Part shown: one piece after another, positions 32,707 through 41,679 of the stretch | How positions within the stretch are numbered: the stretch's first letter is position 1 | How the letters are laid out: every line of letters starts with the position of its first letter | Origin: Streptomyces sp. ML-6 | GTDB lineage: Bacteria; Actinomycetota; Actinomycetes; Streptomycetales; Streptomycetaceae | Reading direction: 5' to 3' | Assembly: GCF_030116705.1 (NCBI RefSeq) | Contig: NZ_JAOTIK010000001.1 | Location: forward strand, 4,049,001 to 4,113,000 | Length of the DNA: 64,000 nt | Notes under the pieces: model-generated | Told to the model about the DNA's origin: nothing | Database searches by the model: none | What the model saw: only the letters and a program-made list of their open reading frames with translations | Program-made: the position numbers and the translations under genes

Positions 32707-33513
32707 GTGAGCGGTGCGGGTCCCATCGCCTTCAGCGCCGCCGGTACGTCCGGGGCGTCGGCGGCCACGAGGACGGGCCGGGGAGGGTCGGCCCGGCCCA
32801 AGCTGGAGCACGCCTACCTGGAACTGCGGACCCCGCCGACCGGTGGCGGCCTCACCCCCGGCGGACCGTGCGGGCGGATCGACTTCCAGTTCAACCCCAA
32901 GGAGCTGAGCCTCACCAAGGCCGCCTCCTGGAAGCGCAGCCCGGCCAAGGGCGCCAAGAGCTCCGGCCCGCCGGAGTACCAGGGCTCGCAGCCCAGCAAG
33001 CTCACCGTGGAGATGTTCTTCGACGCCAGCGAGGCCCAGGACACCCGGGTGGTGACCTCGGTGGAGCAGCTCTTCGCGTGCTGCGTGCCGACGAACGAGA
33101 GCCGCCAGCAGCAGCGTTCCTCGCCGCCGTGGGTGGTCTTCCACTGGGGCGGGCTGACCGGGTTCCCCGGCTACGTCAGCCAAGTACAGGCGAAGTACAC
33201 CCTGTTCACGACGTCGGGCGTGCCGATCCGGGCCGTCTGCCAGGTGACGATGGAGGAGATCAGCGGCGAGACGCCGGGCCAGAACCCGACCTCGGGCGCG
33301 CTCGCCGCCCGCCGGGTGCACCGGCTGGGCGCCGGGGACTCGCTGCCGTCGCTCGCCCAGCGCGAGTACGGCGACCCGGCGGCCTGGCGGGTGATCGCGG
33401 AGGCGAACGGCATCGACGACCCGCTGCGGCTGGCGCCCGGACGGCAGTTGCTGCTGCCCGCGCTCGACGAGCTGAGCCGGATCGAAGAGGGCCGGGACGG
33501 AGGGCGGTCCTGA
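32707..33513 (+). CDS. LysM-domain tail/baseplate hub protein (Afp7/gp53-like)
   Basis: 268 residues from the GTG at 32707. N-terminal domain: KLEHAYLELRTPPTGGGL, GRIDFQFNPKELSLTKAASW and PPWVVFHWGGLTGFPGYVSQ, typical of the eCIS hub protein. C-terminal LysM: VHRLGAGDSLPSLAQREYGD ... RVIAEANGIDDPLRLAPGRQ. In phage tails the LysM part docks onto the spike hub and need not bind peptidoglycan. Its stop and the next ATG overlap (TGATG). Confidence 0.93.
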   Translation: MSGAGPIAFSAAGTSGASAATRTGRGGSARPKLEHAYLELRTPPTGGGLTPGGPCGRIDFQFNPKELSLTKAASWKRSPAKGAKSSGPPEYQGSQPSKLTVEMFFDASEAQDTRVVTSVEQLFACCVPTNESRQQQRSSPPWVVFHWGGLTGFPGYVSQVQAKYTLFTTSGVPIRAVCQVTMEEISGETPGQNPTSGALAARRVHRLGAGDSLPSLAQREYGDPAAWRVIAEANGIDDPLRLAPGRQLLLPALDELSRIEEGRDGGRS

Positions 33514-35543
33514 TGGCCCCGCCGGGCGTCGCGTCGGCGTTGGTGGTGGAGTTCGGCGGCGGTCCGCTGCCGCCGAAGTTCGTGAACACGCTGGTCGAGG
33601 GGTACGTCGACGACAGCCGGACCCTGCCCGACCTGTTCCTCCTCCGGTTCCGCGACCCGGACCGGGTGCTGCTGGAACAGACCGGGCTGAAGATCGGCAG
33701 CGAGGCCAGGCTGCTGGCCCGCGCCGGTGGCGACAGCGCGCCGAAACCGCTGCTGAAGGGGGTCGTCACCGCCCTTGAGGTGGAGCTCGACGAGACCGGC
33801 ACCTTCACCGTCGTGCGCGGGCTCGACGAGTCGCACCGGCTGTTCCGCGGGCGCCGGGTGGCCAGCTACCAGAACATGACGCTCGCCGACATCTGCGCCC
33901 AGGTCGCCCAGCGCGCCGGGCTGAAACCGGGCACGGTCGACGTGGCCGGGCCCGTGCTCGAACACATCGCCCAGCCCAACGTCACCGACTGGGAGTTCAT
34001 CCGCGACCTGGCCGAGGAGGCGGGCGCCCAGGCGTACGTGCTCGACGGACAGTTGCACATCACCCGGCCCGCGGAGGCGAGCGGCGCACCGGACGGCTCG
34101 GCGCGCGCCGACCGCGACCCGCTGGTGCTGGAGATGGGCAGCAACCTGCTGCGCTGCCGGGCCGGGGTGTCGTCCGCCGAACAGGTCTCCGAGGTCGAGG
34201 TGCGCGGCTGGGACGTGCAGGCCAAGCAGCCGCTGGTCGGGCGGGCTCCCGCGGGGAAGTCGGCGACGCTGGAGCTGGGGGTGAGCGCGGCCGAGGTGTC
34301 CGCCCCGTTCGGCGAGGCGCGTTTCGTGGTCACGGACGCGGCGTACGGGGCGCAGGAACAGGTGGACCAGGCGGCGAAGGCCCTGGCCGAGCGGATCGCC
34401 GGGTCGTTCGCGGAACTGGAGGCGGTGATCCGGGGGAACCCGGAGGTGCGGGCCGGCAGCGCGGTGGCGCTCAACGCGGTGGGGGCGCCGTTCGAGGGGC
34501 GGTACACGGTCACGTCGTCGCGGCACGTCTTCGACCCGGTGCGCGGGTACGAGACCTGGCTGACGGTGTCGGGGCAGCAGGAGCGCTCGCTGTTCGGGCT
34601 GACCGGCGGAGGACCGGGGTCCGGTGGTTCCGGCACGGGGTCCGGCGGCGGATCGCGGTGCGCGGGGCTGGTCAGCGGAACGGTCACGGACACCCACGAC
34701 CCGGACGGTTCGGGCCGGGTCAAGGTGCGGTTTCCCTGGCTGTCGGACGAGTACGCGAGCGACTGGGCGCGCACCGCGCAGTCGGGCGGGACCAGTGGTG
34801 GCGAGGCGTTCATCCCCGAGGTCGGGGACGAGGTCCTGGTGGGGTTCGAGCACGGCCACCTGGATCGCCCGTACGTCCTCGCCGGTCTGTACAACGGGAA
34901 GGACCGGCCGTCCCAGGGAAGCGGGGGCGGCGGTTCCGGCGGCGGTACGGGCGGTTCCGGTGGCGGTGCGAGCGGTCCCGGCGGTGTGGCCGGTGCGGTG
35001 GCCGCGGCCGTGTCCGGCGAGCCGTCCACCAGCGGGGCGTCCCCGGGCGCCGCCGCCCCGGAGGCCGCCGCACCCGCCGCCCCGCTGGTGGACCCGACGA
35101 GCGGGGCCGTCAACCGGCGCTCGGTCGCCTCCAAGAGCGGCAACCAGCTGGAGATCCTGGACGACGCCAACGGCCCGCAGGGCGTACGCCTGCTCACCGG
35201 TGACGGAAAGCTGAAGATCGACCTCGACCGCAAGGGCACCGTGATCGTGATCAACAGCGACGGCAGCGTGAACATCGAGGCCAAGCAGCAGGTCTCCATC
35301 AAGGCGGCCCGCGGGGTCGCGCTGGACGGCGGGCAGGGAACGCTCGAACTGAGCGGCGACAGCGTCACGCTGACCTCCCGCAGCGGAGTGAGCGTCGACG
35401 GCGGCAACGGCGAGGTGAAGCTCTCCACCGGCGGAACGGTGGACGTACGGGGCGGCACGGTCGCGATCGACGGAACACAGCGCACCGACATCAAGGGCGG
35501 CTCCTCCCTGGCCATCAACGCACCCCTGGTGAAGATCAACTGA
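33513..35543 (+). CDS. VgrG-like spike protein (Afp8-like)
   Basis: 676 residues. The phage late-control D/gp27-like N-terminus (to about residue 350; NVTDWEFIRDLAEEAGAQAY) is followed by a gp5-type OB fold (GTVTDTHDPDGSGRVKVRFP, EVGDEVLVGFEHGHLDRPYV), Gly/Ser and Pro/Ala linkers, and a C-terminal beta-helix made of short repeats (VNIEAKQQVSIKAARGV; ITLTSRSGVSVDGG-type). The spike punctures the target membrane. The Gly linkers between OB fold and beta-helix are longer than usual. Confidence 0.95.
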   Translation: MAPPGVASALVVEFGGGPLPPKFVNTLVEGYVDDSRTLPDLFLLRFRDPDRVLLEQTGLKIGSEARLLARAGGDSAPKPLLKGVVTALEVELDETGTFTVVRGLDESHRLFRGRRVASYQNMTLADICAQVAQRAGLKPGTVDVAGPVLEHIAQPNVTDWEFIRDLAEEAGAQAYVLDGQLHITRPAEASGAPDGSARADRDPLVLEMGSNLLRCRAGVSSAEQVSEVEVRGWDVQAKQPLVGRAPAGKSATLELGVSAAEVSAPFGEARFVVTDAAYGAQEQVDQAAKALAERIAGSFAELEAVIRGNPEVRAGSAVALNAVGAPFEGRYTVTSSRHVFDPVRGYETWLTVSGQQERSLFGLTGGGPGSGGSGTGSGGGSRCAGLVSGTVTDTHDPDGSGRVKVRFPWLSDEYASDWARTAQSGGTSGGEAFIPEVGDEVLVGFEHGHLDRPYVLAGLYNGKDRPSQGSGGGGSGGGTGGSGGGASGPGGVAGAVAAAVSGEPSTSGASPGAAAPEAAAPAAPLVDPTSGAVNRRSVASKSGNQLEILDDANGPQGVRLLTGDGKLKIDLDRKGTVIVINSDGSVNIEAKQQVSIKAARGVALDGGQGTLELSGDSVTLTSRSGVSVDGGNGEVKLSTGGTVDVRGGTVAIDGTQRTDIKGGSSLAINAPLVKIN

Positions 35544-35559
35544 CCGCGCGGACGAGCCG

Positions 35560-35665
35560 GACGCGCCGGACACCCCCGACGGACCGAACAGCGCAGACGA
35601 ACCGAGCAGACGGACCGAACACACCGAACACACCGAACAGCGCAGACGCACCGGACGCACATCAG
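35560..35665. repeat. Short tandem ACCGAACA/CAGACG repeats before the PAAR gene
   Basis: Units such as GGACCGAACAGCGCAGACG and ACACCGAACACACCGAACA recur irregularly through the 140-bp gap between spike and PAAR genes. No gene fits this stretch. It ends 19 bp before the PAAR ATG, with GAGAGGAACGGA as the ribosome site. Confidence 0.75.
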
Positions 35666-35683
35666 CGAGAGGAACGGACTGCC

Positions 35684-35977
35684 ATGTCAGCAGCCGCGGC
35701 GGCAGCCGCACGGGTCGGTGACCCCACCGGACACCCCGGCACGGTCGGGCCGCCCGGCGTCCCCACCGTGCTGATCGGCGGCCTGCCCGCCGCCACGGTC
35801 GGCACCCCGCACCTGTGCGCCTCGCCGCCGCCCGCGGTGCACGCCCCGTCCGTGATCGCGCCGCCCGGCAGCGCCACGGTGCTGATCGGCGGCCGGCCCG
35901 CCGCCCGCGTCGGGGACCTCGCCGCCTGCGGCTCGCCCGTCGTGTCCGGTTGCCCGACGGTGCTGATCGGAGGCTGA
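35684..35977 (+). CDS. PAAR-repeat spike-tip protein
   Basis: 97 residues. Three PAAR-type turns with VLIGGLPAATVGT, VLIGGRPAARVGD and CPTVLIGG, with Cys/His (HLCAS, HAPS, CGS) placed to bind the tip metal. It sharpens the VgrG spike and can carry effectors. It follows the spike gene and precedes gp25 by 6 bp. Confidence 0.95.
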   Translation: MSAAAAAAARVGDPTGHPGTVGPPGVPTVLIGGLPAATVGTPHLCASPPPAVHAPSVIAPPGSATVLIGGRPAARVGDLAACGSPVVSGCPTVLIGG

Positions 35978-35983
35978 ACGTCC

Positions 35984-36397
35984 ATGGGACAGGAGTTCAT
36001 CGGCGCGGGCTGGGCCTTCCCGCCGCGCACGGACGCCACCGGTTCCATCGCCCTGGTGCGCGGCGAGCACGAACTGGAGGAGTCGATCCGGCTGATCCTG
36101 GCGACGTCCCCGGGCGAACGCCCCATGCGGCCGGAGTTCGGCTGCGGCATCAACGACTACGTGTTCGCCCCGGCGGACGCGGGCACCGCCGGACAACTGG
36201 CGTACGAGGTGCGCCTCGCGCTGGACCGGTGGGAGCCCCGGATCGAGGTGACCGAGGTCGTCGTCCGGTTCGACGACGCCGACGAGGGGGTCCTGTACAT
36301 CGACGTCGGCTACACCGTGCGGGGCGCCAACGACCCCCGGAACCTGGTCTTCCCGTTCTATGTGATCCCGCAGCACGAGGAGGTGGACGGCGCGTGA
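35984..36397 (+). CDS. Baseplate wedge protein, GPW/gp25 family (Afp9-like)
   Basis: 137 residues. The gp25 signature is clear: IRLILATSPGERPMRPEFGC followed by INDYVFAP and a C-terminal EVVVRFDDADEGVLYIDVGY. gp25 starts sheath polymerisation from the baseplate. Its TGA overlaps the baseplate J GTG (GTGA). Confidence 0.96.
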   Translation: MGQEFIGAGWAFPPRTDATGSIALVRGEHELEESIRLILATSPGERPMRPEFGCGINDYVFAPADAGTAGQLAYEVRLALDRWEPRIEVTEVVVRFDDADEGVLYIDVGYTVRGANDPRNLVFPFYVIPQHEEVDGA

Positions 36398-38352
36398 CGC
36401 TGCCCAGCCCGCATCTGGACGACCGCCGCTTCCAGGGCCTGGTCGACGAGGCGAAGCGCCTCGTCCAGCAGCGCTGCCCCGAGTGGACCGACCACAACGT
36501 GTCGGACCCGGGCGTGACCCTCATCGAAGCCTTCGCGACCATGGTCGACCAGCTCGTCTACCGGGTGAACCGGGTGCCGGAGAAGAGCTATCTGACCTTC
36601 CTCGACCTGATCGGGGTCCGGCTGCACCCGCCCACCGCCGCCCGCACCGACGTGACGTTCCGGCTCTCCGCGCCCCGGCCCGAACCGGTACGGGTACGGG
36701 CCGGCACGGAGGTCGCGACCGTGCGCACGGAGACCGAGGAGGCGGTGGTCTTCACCACGGTCGACGAACTGTCCATCGTGCCCTGCGAGTTCGCCCACCT
36801 CGCCACCTGGCCGACGTCCGGCGACGCCGCCGACCGCACCGAGGAGCTGACGCTCGGCCGGGCCGTGCCCTGCTTCGACACCACGCCCGCCCCCGGCGAC
36901 GCCCTCTACGTGGGCCTGTCCGCCGCCGTGCCGGCGGGGGTCGTCGTGCTGCGGCTGGACTGCGCGGTCGAGGGAGTCGGCGTGGACCCGCTGCGCCCGC
37001 CGCTGCTCTGGGAGGCGTGGGACGGCAGCGCCTGGACGGCCTGCGAGGTCGAGAAGGACGACACCGGCGGCTTCAACCGGTCCGGCGAACTGATCCTGCA
37101 CCTCCCCCCGGGGCACGCCCCGGCCGTCGTCGTGCGCCGCACCGGCGGCTGGCTGCGCTGCCGCCTGGTGGAGGCCGAACCCGGCCAGCCCACCTACATG
37201 GCGCCGCCGGTGGTGCGCCGGATCACCGCGTTCACGATCGGCGCGACCGTCGGGGCCGTGCACGCCGAGACCGTGACCGACGAGGTGCTCGGCCCGGCCG
37301 AGGGCGTACCCGGGCAGACCTTCACGGTGAGCCGGCCGCCTGTCGTGCCCGGCGAGTTCGTCGTCGAGGTCGCCGACCCGTCGGCGGGGCCGCGGGGCAC
37401 GGAGTGGACCCGGGTCGACGACTTCGCGCACTCCGGACCCGAGGACCGGCACATCACGCTCGACCCCAACTCGGGGCGGGTCGAGTTCGGTCCCGCGGTA
37501 CGGGAACGGGACGGCTCCATCCGCCACTACGGGAAGGTGCCGCCGAAGGGCGCCACCGTACGGGTGCGCTCGTACCGCACCGGCGGGGGCCTGCGCGGCA
37601 ACGTGGCCCGCTCCACCCTCCGGGTGCTGCGCAGCGCCATCCCGTACGTGGCCCGGGTGGAGAACCGCCGCCCGGCGCTCGGCGGGGTCGACGGCGAGAC
37701 GGTGGAGAGCGCCCGGGTGCGGGGCCCGATGACGCTGCGGACGCTGCACCGGGCCGTGGTGCCGCACGACTACGAACTGCTGGCCCGCGAGGTCGCGCCC
37801 GACGCGGCCCGGGTGCAGTGCATCCCGGCCGGCGGGGACTCGGACGTCGAGGCGGGCGGGGTGCGGCTGCTCGTCGTACCGGCCGGGCGCAGCGACGAGC
37901 AGGGCCGCATCCAGTTCGACGAACTCATCCCGCCGCAGCACACCCTGGCCCTGATCGCGGGCCATCTGGACGAGCGCCGGCCGATCGGCGCCCGGCTGGT
38001 GGTCGAGCCGCCGTACTACCAGGGGGTCACCGTCGTCGCGTCGGTGCAGGCCCGCCGGGGCGCCGCGCCGGAACGGGTGCGCGAGGAGGCGCTGGAGGCC
38101 CTCTACCGCTACTTCAACCCGCTGAGCGGCGGCCCCGGCGAGGACGGCTGGCCGTTCGGGCGGCCGATCCAGTCGGGCGAGGCGTTCGCCGTGCTGCAAC
38201 AGGTGCCGGGGGTGGACCTGGTGGAGGACGTGCGGCTCTTCCCCGCCGACCCCGTGACCGGGCAGCGCGGCGACCCCACCACCAAGATCGTGCTGGACCG
38301 GCACGCGCTGGTCTTCAGCTACGAACACCAGCTCCGGGTACGGGGGGCCTGA
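36394..38352 (+). CDS. Baseplate assembly protein J (Afp11-like)
   Basis: 652 residues from the GTG at 36394. PEWTDHNVSDPGVTLIEAFA and MVDQLVYRVNRVPEKSYLTF are the standard N-terminus of eCIS baseplate proteins; a middle beta-rich region and the C-terminal baseplate-J core (YRTGGGLRGNVARSTLRVLR, RGPMTLRTLHRAVVPHDYEL) follow. It forms the wedge ring around the hub. It is 5 bp from the tail protein I gene. Confidence 0.95.
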   Translation: MTLPSPHLDDRRFQGLVDEAKRLVQQRCPEWTDHNVSDPGVTLIEAFATMVDQLVYRVNRVPEKSYLTFLDLIGVRLHPPTAARTDVTFRLSAPRPEPVRVRAGTEVATVRTETEEAVVFTTVDELSIVPCEFAHLATWPTSGDAADRTEELTLGRAVPCFDTTPAPGDALYVGLSAAVPAGVVVLRLDCAVEGVGVDPLRPPLLWEAWDGSAWTACEVEKDDTGGFNRSGELILHLPPGHAPAVVVRRTGGWLRCRLVEAEPGQPTYMAPPVVRRITAFTIGATVGAVHAETVTDEVLGPAEGVPGQTFTVSRPPVVPGEFVVEVADPSAGPRGTEWTRVDDFAHSGPEDRHITLDPNSGRVEFGPAVRERDGSIRHYGKVPPKGATVRVRSYRTGGGLRGNVARSTLRVLRSAIPYVARVENRRPALGGVDGETVESARVRGPMTLRTLHRAVVPHDYELLAREVAPDAARVQCIPAGGDSDVEAGGVRLLVVPAGRSDEQGRIQFDELIPPQHTLALIAGHLDERRPIGARLVVEPPYYQGVTVVASVQARRGAAPERVREEALEALYRYFNPLSGGPGEDGWPFGRPIQSGEAFAVLQQVPGVDLVEDVRLFPADPVTGQRGDPTTKIVLDRHALVFSYEHQLRVRGA

Positions 38353-38357
38353 CCACC

Positions 38358-38891
38358 ATGCGCACTTCCGTGACCGGCCTGCCGACCCCGCACCCGCTGA
38401 TCGAGCAACTCCCGGCGGTCTACCTGGAACAGGACTTCCTGCGCCGGTTCCTGGCGGCGCTCGACGACGTGCTCGCCCCGGTCCTGCTCTCCATCGACAA
38501 CCTGCCCGCGCACCTCGACCCCCGCAGCGCGCCCGAGGACTTCCTCGCCTGGCTGGCCGAGTGGGTGGCCGTCGACACCCGCGCGAACCACCCGGTCGAG
38601 CAGCGGCGGGCCGCGGTGCGCGGCGCGGTGGAACGGCACAGCAGACGCGGCACCCGGCGGGGACTCGCGGAGGCGGTGTTCCTGGAGACCGGGATCGAGC
38701 CGGACATCGTGGAGAGCGGCGGTACGGCGTGGTCGTCGACGCCGCACACCCGGTTCCCGGGCGGCCCGCGGCCGTGGGTGACGGTCCGGGTCCGGGCCGC
38801 GCAGCCGTACCAGGTCGACCGGGTGCGGCTGGAGGAACTGATCCGTACGGAGATCCCGGCGCACGTGGGCTTCGACCTGGAGGTCCTGTGA
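38358..38891 (+). CDS. Tail protein I-like baseplate component (Afp12-like)
   Basis: 177 residues. LIEQLPAVYLEQDFLRRFLA and LDPRSAPEDFLAWLAEWVAV, then the helical RRAAVRGAVERHSRRGTRRG, match the gpI/phage tail domain that links baseplate and fibres. No fibre gene follows; the next gene is a membrane protein, so the particle may lack fibres. The stop overlaps the next GTG (GTGA). Confidence 0.93.
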   Translation: MRTSVTGLPTPHPLIEQLPAVYLEQDFLRRFLAALDDVLAPVLLSIDNLPAHLDPRSAPEDFLAWLAEWVAVDTRANHPVEQRRAAVRGAVERHSRRGTRRGLAEAVFLETGIEPDIVESGGTAWSSTPHTRFPGGPRPWVTVRVRAAQPYQVDRVRLEELIRTEIPAHVGFDLEVL

Positions 38892-40111
38892 TCTGCGGGA
38901 CGTGTGGGCAGAACAACGCGCCGGGGACGCAGTTCTGCACGTCGTGCCAGGCGTACCTGGAGTGGGAGGAGCCGCAGGACGGGACCACGACGCCCCCGGC
39001 GTCCTCGACGCGCCCGTCGCCCCCATCCGCCCCAGCCGCCCCGCCCACTCCGGCGGTTCCGGCAGCTCCGACAACCCCAGCAGCTCCGCCAATCCCGCCA
39101 ACCCCAGCAGCTTCGACAGCCTCAGCAGCTCCGACAACCTCAGCAGCCTCACCTGGCCCCCCTGCCCTACCTGGCCCCTCTGTCCCACCACCATCCCCCG
39201 CACCCCCCACGCCTCCCGTATCAGCTGTTCCCGGTCCCCCCGCGGTCGCGCCCACCGGTGCTCCGCGTCGGCCCGGGGACGGGGCGGACGAGCCGGTGCC
39301 GGGCCCCGAGGCGCTGCCCGACGTACCGCCGGCTCCCGCGAACACGCCTCCGGCGCCGCCGCCCGCCGCGCCCGTCCGCTGCCCCAACTGCCGTACGGAG
39401 AACGCCCCCGACCGCACCCTGTGCGTGCGCTGCGCCCTGCTCCTGGACCCGGGGCCGCCGCCCGACGTCCGGCCTCCCTGGTGGCGCCGGATCCTCCGGC
39501 GGCGACCGCGGCAGGCACCCGTCGCCGGAACCCGGCCGCGGCGCCGGCTGTGGCGCCGCCCCGGTCTGGCGCTGCCGGTCGTGCTGCTCGTGCTGGCCTG
39601 CGGTGTGTGGTTCGCCCTGCCACACCTGTCCGGGTGGCTCGGCCTCGCCAAGGACGAGACCGGGACGCCGGAGGCGGTGACGCCCACCCGGTTCCGGGCC
39701 TCCAGCACGGCCCCGGGCCATCCGGCGGGCGCGGCGTTCGACGGCTTCAACAACCGTTACTGGGCACCCGCCGAGGCGGGGCCCGACACGGGGGTGGGCC
39801 AGTACCTGGAGTGCGACTTCGAACAGCCGGTACGGGTGCTGAAGGTGGTCCTCTTCTCGGGTGCGTCGGCCAGGAAGGACGAGTTCCTCGCCCGGGCCCG
39901 CCCGGCGCGGATCACTGTCCGGCTCACCTCCGCCGACGGGACGTCGGTCGAGCGGAAACTGAGGCTCAAGGACCAGCCGGGCCAGCAGACCTTCGACCTG
40001 CGCGGTTCGGAGATCGTCCGGGCCCGGCTCACCACCGAGGCCGCGTACGGGGCGGGCCGGGACCGCAGACTCGCCCTCGCCGAGGTCGAGTTCTTCGGCC
40101 GCAGGCCCTGA
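38888..40111 (+). CDS. Zinc-ribbon membrane protein with F5/8C-like domain (CisA-like candidate)
   Basis: 407 residues from the GTG at 38888 (GTGA overlap). Order: zinc ribbon 1 (CGTCGQNN ... FCTSC), a Pro/Ala/Ser linker of about 135 residues, zinc ribbon 2 (CPNCRTEN ... LCVRC), one transmembrane helix (LALPVVLLVLACGVWFALPH, about 225-245) and an extracytoplasmic discoidin/NADase-type glycan-binding domain (about 260-407; FDGFNNRYWAPA, RVLKVVLFSGAS). From memory, a conserved membrane protein (CisA) anchors the Streptomyces CIS and is needed for its cell-death function; this last gene of the operon is the best candidate. Homology to CisA is unverified. Confidence 0.8.
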   Translation: MICGTCGQNNAPGTQFCTSCQAYLEWEEPQDGTTTPPASSTRPSPPSAPAAPPTPAVPAAPTTPAAPPIPPTPAASTASAAPTTSAASPGPPALPGPSVPPPSPAPPTPPVSAVPGPPAVAPTGAPRRPGDGADEPVPGPEALPDVPPAPANTPPAPPPAAPVRCPNCRTENAPDRTLCVRCALLLDPGPPPDVRPPWWRRILRRRPRQAPVAGTRPRRRLWRRPGLALPVVLLVLACGVWFALPHLSGWLGLAKDETGTPEAVTPTRFRASSTAPGHPAGAAFDGFNNRYWAPAEAGPDTGVGQYLECDFEQPVRVLKVVLFSGASARKDEFLARARPARITVRLTSADGTSVERKLRLKDQPGQQTFDLRGSEIVRARLTTEAAYGAGRDRRLALAEVEFFGRRP

Positions 40112-40119
40112 TCCGTACG

Positions 40120-40148
40120 CCGGAAGCCCCCGGTCCGGTGCCTTCCGG
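40120..40148. terminator. Convergent-gene hairpin
   Basis: CCGGAAG (40120-40126) pairs with CTTCCGG (40142-40148) in the 63-bp gap between the last eCIS gene and the decarboxylase. The word CGTACGCCGGAA also occurs twice, near 40115 and 40151. It likely ends both transcripts. Confidence 0.6.
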
Positions 40149-40174
40149 GCCGTACGCCGGAAAGCCCTCCGGCT

Positions 40175-41518
40175 TCACCCGGCGCGCAGCTCCACCAGGG
40201 CGTCCACCTGCGCGAGCCCGCTCTCCTCGACCACCTCGCGCACGCTCTGCGCCGTGCGCACCGGCGCGAAGCGCACCTGCCCGTCGGCTCCCGCGCGGTA
40301 GCCGTACACGGCGGGCCGGGGCAGCGAGTTGTACGAGAAGTGCGAGGAGAAGTAGTACGCGCCGGTGTCGTACAGCGCCACCACGTCACCGGGCTCGACG
40401 ACGGGCAGCTCGCGCCCGCTCGCCGTGAGGTCGCCGGCGAAGCAGCAGGGGCCGGCGATGTCGACGACCCGGGTCGGGCCCTGCTTGGGGCGGCCCGAGG
40501 CGTCGAATATCCCGACGCGCAACGGCCAGGAGCCGGGCATGAACACGGTACGGGTGGCGACCTGGGCCCCCGCGTGGGTGACCGCGATCTGCCGTCCGCC
40601 CGCGGATTTCGTGTACTCGACCAGGGTCGCGACCGTTCCGCTCTTGGCGAGCAGCGAGCGCCCGAACTCGGTGACGAGGGTGTAGCGGCCGTCGAGGAGC
40701 CCGGGGGCCGTGGCGCGCAGTTCGGCGACGTAGTCCGCGTACGTGGGGCGGTCGTCCTCGTCGTCGAAGTTGACGGGCAGACCGCCGCCGATGTCGAGCC
40801 CGGTGATCTGTGCGCGGCCGAGCCGTTCGTTGATCCGCTCGGCCAGCTCGTGGGCGGCGCCGACGCCCCGGGCGATGAGCGGCAGCGGGCAGCCCTGGGA
40901 ACCGACGTGCGCGTGCAGCCGGTTGAGCCAGGGCCGGGCCGCGAAGGCCTCCGTCACCGCCTCGACGGCCCCCGGGTCGCGCAGCGCGACGCCGAACTTG
41001 GAGGTCGCCGTCGCGGTGCTCATCGCACCGATGGCACCCGCCCCCACCTGGGGGTTGACCCGCAGCCCGATCGGCCCGGCGGGCTCCCGCCCGGCGAGCA
41101 GCCGGTCCACCCGGGCCAGCTCCTGGAAGTTGTCGAGGTTGATCGCGATGCCGTGCGCGAGGGCGAACTCCAGCTCCTCGACGGTCTTCGCCGGGCTGTC
41201 GAAGACGATCCGGTCGTACGGGAAACCGGCGGCAAGGGCCTGTTCCAGCTCCCCGGGCGAGGCCACCTCGCAGCCCATCCCGGCGTCCGCGAGCAGCCGG
41301 AGCACCGGGACGAGGCCGCACGCCTTGGCCGCGAAGGTGTGCCGCACGGCGGCCGGTCCCGCGAACGCCTCGTTCAGCGCGTCCACCGCGTCCAGCACGC
41401 CGTCCACGTCGAGGAGACCGATCAGGGGCGAGCGGGGGCCGAGCAGCCCGTCCCGGACCGCTTGTGCCAGCGCCGCGTCCCGGGCTTCACCACGCCGATG
41501 GGCCGAACCGGAAGTCAC
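40175..41518 (-). CDS. PLP-dependent decarboxylase, DAP/ornithine decarboxylase family
   Basis: 447 residues from the GTG at 41518 (GGAG ten bases upstream). Fold-type III: PLP lysine in TFAAKACGLVPVLRLL, VFDSPAKTVEELEFAL, glycine-rich IDIGGGLPVNF and the C-terminal CFAGD. Diaminopimelate decarboxylase normally has C-E-(S/P)-G-D here; Glu is replaced by Phe, so the substrate is probably not meso-DAP. It may be a 'Y4yA-type' enzyme of specialised metabolism. It follows the P450 gene by 161 bp on the same strand. Confidence 0.85.
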   Translation of the reverse strand: MTSGSAHRRGEARDAALAQAVRDGLLGPRSPLIGLLDVDGVLDAVDALNEAFAGPAAVRHTFAAKACGLVPVLRLLADAGMGCEVASPGELEQALAAGFPYDRIVFDSPAKTVEELEFALAHGIAINLDNFQELARVDRLLAGREPAGPIGLRVNPQVGAGAIGAMSTATATSKFGVALRDPGAVEAVTEAFAARPWLNRLHAHVGSQGCPLPLIARGVGAAHELAERINERLGRAQITGLDIGGGLPVNFDDEDDRPTYADYVAELRATAPGLLDGRYTLVTEFGRSLLAKSGTVATLVEYTKSAGGRQIAVTHAGAQVATRTVFMPGSWPLRVGIFDASGRPKQGPTRVVDIAGPCCFAGDLTASGRELPVVEPGDVVALYDTGAYYFSSHFSYNSLPRPAVYGYRAGADGQVRFAPVRTAQSVREVVEESGLAQVDALVELRAG

Positions 41519-41679
41519 CTGAGCCACACTCCGTAGGTCGGTGATGCACCGCGCCCACCGGACGGGGCGGGCCGTCCGCCCATCATCGCCGCCCGCCCCG
41601 GCCCGGAACAGATGCCCGACCCGACCACAAACCTTCGCCCCGACCACGGAGCGTCCCGATCCGCTCCGTCCCGCCCCCC

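Noticed and set aside
33171..35711. 846-codon minus-strand frame opposite the VgrG-like gene
   Set aside because: High-G+C antisense frame without family resemblance; the plus-strand VgrG reading is unambiguous.
36358..39753. 1131-codon open frame on the minus strand across the baseplate genes
   Set aside because: It is the antisense of the baseplate J and tail protein I genes, Arg/Pro/Gly-rich, with no start signal; the plus-strand genes match known families.
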